A stretch of DNA of 7,678 nt from Nitrospinota bacterium (GTDB taxonomy: Bacteria; Nitrospinota_A; UBA7883; JACRLM01). Each line of letters opens with the position of its first letter. Positions within the stretch are counted from its first letter, which is position 1. Under the pieces are notes generated by a model, which was not told the origin of the DNA, did not search any database, and worked only from the letters and a program-made list of their open reading frames with translations. Where the stretch lies: NCBI GenBank assembly GCA_015231995.1, contig JADGAO010000166.1, positions 1 through 7,678 on the forward strand, read 5' to 3'. Of this stretch, positions 6,620 to 7,678 are shown piece by piece. The position numbers and the translations under genes are program-made.

Positions 6620-6735
6620 ATCAACTTCAATACCCCTTTTTCATGCTTCGCGCTGGCGCGCTAGAGGAGTATGTTACTAAAGTTTACGTAGAATTTTGAA
6701 AAAATAAAATATGGATATTGAAAGGCGCGTTATTG

Positions 6736-6747
6736 GGGCTGTCGCCA
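6736..6747. repeat. Possible terminal fragment of the miniature element
   Basis: GGGGCTGTCGCC resembles the terminal repeats of the elements at 2972 and 4888 (GGGGCTGTC of the left end joined to the GTCGCC of the inverted right end). The match stops after the terminal dozen bases and no second end is found downstream, so this is either a relic or chance. The preceding 100 bases (6620-6735), upstream of the response regulator, are AT-rich and hold no strong promoter match. Confidence 0.3.
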
Positions 6748-6758
6748 TGACAAGAAGG

Positions 6759-6959
6759 AGGGCTTTGCATAATAACCCATCACGTTCGCAATATTGTCAT
6801 TCTGAACGGAGCGTAGCGAAGTGAAGAATCCATCAAAAAGAATATTCTTTATACTTTGATCCTTAGGTCGTCAGAGCTTGTCCTGATGAGCGTAGCGAAG
6901 AAGGAACTCCCTCAGGATGACAAAATATGAAAATCGCTTGGTTATGCAAAGGTTTCCCT
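6759..6959. repeat. Composite inverted repeat of the GTCATTCTGA type, copy B
   Basis: The left end AGGGCTTTGCATAATAACC and the reverse complement of the right end, AGGGAAACCTTTGCATAACC, are imperfect inverted repeats. Inside them TTGTCATTCTGA (6794-6805) and the reverse complement of TCAGGATGACAA (6913-6924) form a second inverted pair. GAGCGTAGCGAAG occurs twice in direct orientation (6809-6821, 6888-6900). A 9-base direct repeat ACAAGAAGG (6750-6758, 6964-6972) lies at or near both borders and may be a target duplication, offset by four bases on the right. No coding capacity. This looks like two related repeats joined, or one non-autonomous element with internal rearrangement. Confidence 0.6.
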
Positions 6960-6970
6960 AATAACAAGAA

Positions 6971-6990
6971 GGGCGGTTCAGGAACCGCCT
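6971..6990. repeat. Short hairpin related to the GGGGCGG repeat
   Basis: GGCGGTTC (6972-6979) and GAACCGCC (6982-6989) pair perfectly around a 2-base AG. The same style of hairpin occurs at 3215-3234 (GGGCGGCT/AGCCGCCC). There is no T-tract, so a terminator is unlikely. Between here and the regulator gene (6991-7110) I see no supported feature. Confidence 0.5.
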
Positions 6991-7110
6991 CTATCGGAAG
7001 CGGAAACAGGATTACCCGGCCAACGTATACGCAAGGCACGGCCAGGCCAGGCAGGAAAAAGCCGGCGAACCAAACTGGATTTTGAGGATATCAGGGCTGA
7101 ATACGCCCCG

Positions 7111-7545
7111 TCACCTCATTGCGCGGACCCGTACCACAACGTCTACTCCAAGCGTCGAATAACCTTGGGGAGGCTGTGGGATCGCGTCAACTTTTATGGC
7201 GTCGGAACGTATGTCAATAAGCTCTCCAGAGTCCACATCGTAGAAATGATGATGGTCGGTGGATATTGGCTCATAAAAGACTTTTGTAGGATCGGCGATA
7301 ATTTCCTTTATCAACCCTTTCTCCACAAAAAGCCTGAGGGTGTTGTAAATGGTGGCCTTTGAAACGATACCCCTGCCACGGTTGACTTTTTCAAGCACCT
7401 GTTCCGCAGAAACGTGTTGTAATTTTGAAAACAACACTTGGGCTATTTCCACTCTCTGGAGCGTCGAGGTGATGCCGTGTTTTCGGAGAAGGTCTGTGAT
7501 TTCCGAAGTTATCGCCGCTCTTTCACCTAAAACAGTCGCTTCCAT
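7111..7545 (-). CDS. Fur-family transcriptional regulator, Irr-like
   Basis: A 144-residue metal- or heme-responsive DNA-binding repressor. The N-terminal winged helix spans about 15-85 (GITSTLQRVEIAQVLF, then VSAEQV and SKATIYNTLRLFVEKGLI). The dimerisation domain includes the triple histidine DHHHFYDVDSGELIDI at 97-112 and a C-terminal PPQGY...VDVVVRVR segment. The protein has no cysteine at all, so the paired CxxC structural-zinc motifs of PerR and most Fur proteins are missing; Tyr102 and Ser106 stand at about the first cysteine pair. That pattern, with the HHH triplet, matches Irr-type regulators, where HHH is known to bind heme. I prefer the ATG at 7545 (AAGG 11 bases upstream on the gene strand) over a TTG seven codons earlier, which lacks a ribosome site. 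Its targets are not visible; Irr identity is a family-level guess. Confidence 0.85.
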   Translation of the reverse strand: MEATVLGERAAITSEITDLLRKHGITSTLQRVEIAQVLFSKLQHVSAEQVLEKVNRGRGIVSKATIYNTLRLFVEKGLIKEIIADPTKVFYEPISTDHHHFYDVDSGELIDIRSDAIKVDAIPQPPQGYSTLGVDVVVRVRAMR

Positions 7546-7584
7546 TTTGCTTGCTACCTTATTCAATTAGATTTGCTGACCATG

Positions 7585-7612
7585 ATTATACTTGAAATCC
7601 TATTTAAATCAA
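7585..7612 (-). promoter_or_regulatory. Sigma-70-type promoter of the Irr-like regulator
   Basis: On the minus strand TTGATT (7607-7612) and a perfect TATAAT (7585-7590) are separated by 16 bases. Transcription would start near 7578, giving a leader of about 30 bases before the ATG at 7545. The region is strikingly AT-rich compared with the rest of the window. Confidence 0.7.
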
Positions 7613-7617
7613 TACCC

Positions 7618-7632
7618 ATTAAGAGAATTAAT
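7618..7632. promoter_or_regulatory. Candidate operator dyad upstream of the regulator promoter
   Basis: ATTAA and TTAAT flank a 5-base centre (ATTAAGAGAATTAAT), lying 5 bases upstream of the -35 box. An additional TGATT...AATCA pair spans the promoter itself (about 7584-7612). Fur-family genes are often autoregulated through AT-rich dyads, but neither site matches a known Irr, PerR or Fur box well. No gene is visible from 7613 to the end of the window. Confidence 0.25.
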
Positions 7633-7678
7633 CTAAGTATTTTTTTCACGTTTATTGTACTACGGATCAGGGAAGTTT

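Noticed and set aside
6971..6990. Intrinsic terminator for the regulator gene
   Set aside because: The hairpin is over 110 bases past the stop, has no T-tract on the minus strand and belongs to a repeat family.
7000..7163. Plus-strand frame reading ...KLDFEDIRAEYAPSPHCADP
   Set aside because: It has no start codon or ribosome site, runs into the antisense of the regulator gene and matches no family I know; perhaps a gene relic but unsupported.

Overview
The window comes from a GC-rich Gram-negative bacterium of uncertain phylum. It holds five protein-coding genes set in intergenic DNA unusually rich in short non-coding repeats. A two-subunit ferredoxin-dependent 2-oxoacid oxidoreductase of the KorAB type, a sigma-54 response regulator and an Irr-like Fur regulator would fit Nitrospinota, Nitrospirota or the former Deltaproteobacteria. 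This placement is inference only; no rRNA or other phylogenetic marker is present.

Layout: 1-228 is a non-coding leader with one REP-like hairpin. 229-2840 is a tight two-gene operon, korA-korB, with a 4-base ATGA overlap, closed by a strong intrinsic terminator (2853-2888). 2889-3366 is non-coding and consists mostly of a miniature transposable element (2972-3337) with 5-base target duplications, into which two other repeats have apparently inserted. 3367-4947 encodes a four-helix membrane protein of PepSY-TM type that looks internally duplicated, each half carrying an Asp-box ectodomain. A second, uninterrupted copy of the same miniature element (4888-5000) forms the 3' end of that gene and supplies its stop codon. 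5001-5212 holds a repeat related to one on the far side of the next gene. 5213-6619 (minus strand) is a sigma-54-dependent response regulator. 6620-7110 is a repeat-rich intergenic region. 7111-7545 (minus) is an Irr-like Fur-family regulator with a good sigma-70-type promoter upstream.

How the genes relate: KorA and KorB form one enzyme that couples 2-oxoacid (probably 2-oxoglutarate) and CoA to acyl-CoA, CO2 and reduced ferredoxin, in the oxidative or reductive TCA direction. The other three genes are not obviously in one operon with it. The PepSY-TM protein and the Irr-like regulator could both belong to iron or heme physiology, but nothing in the sequence links them directly. The response regulator has no kinase partner in the window.

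The most interesting material is the repeat biology: a nested-insertion history that can be read by comparing the two copies of the miniature element, an element that has become the C-terminal coding sequence of a gene, and the duplicated Asp-box/PepSY-TM architecture. I see no CRISPR array, tRNA, rRNA or recognisable defence system.
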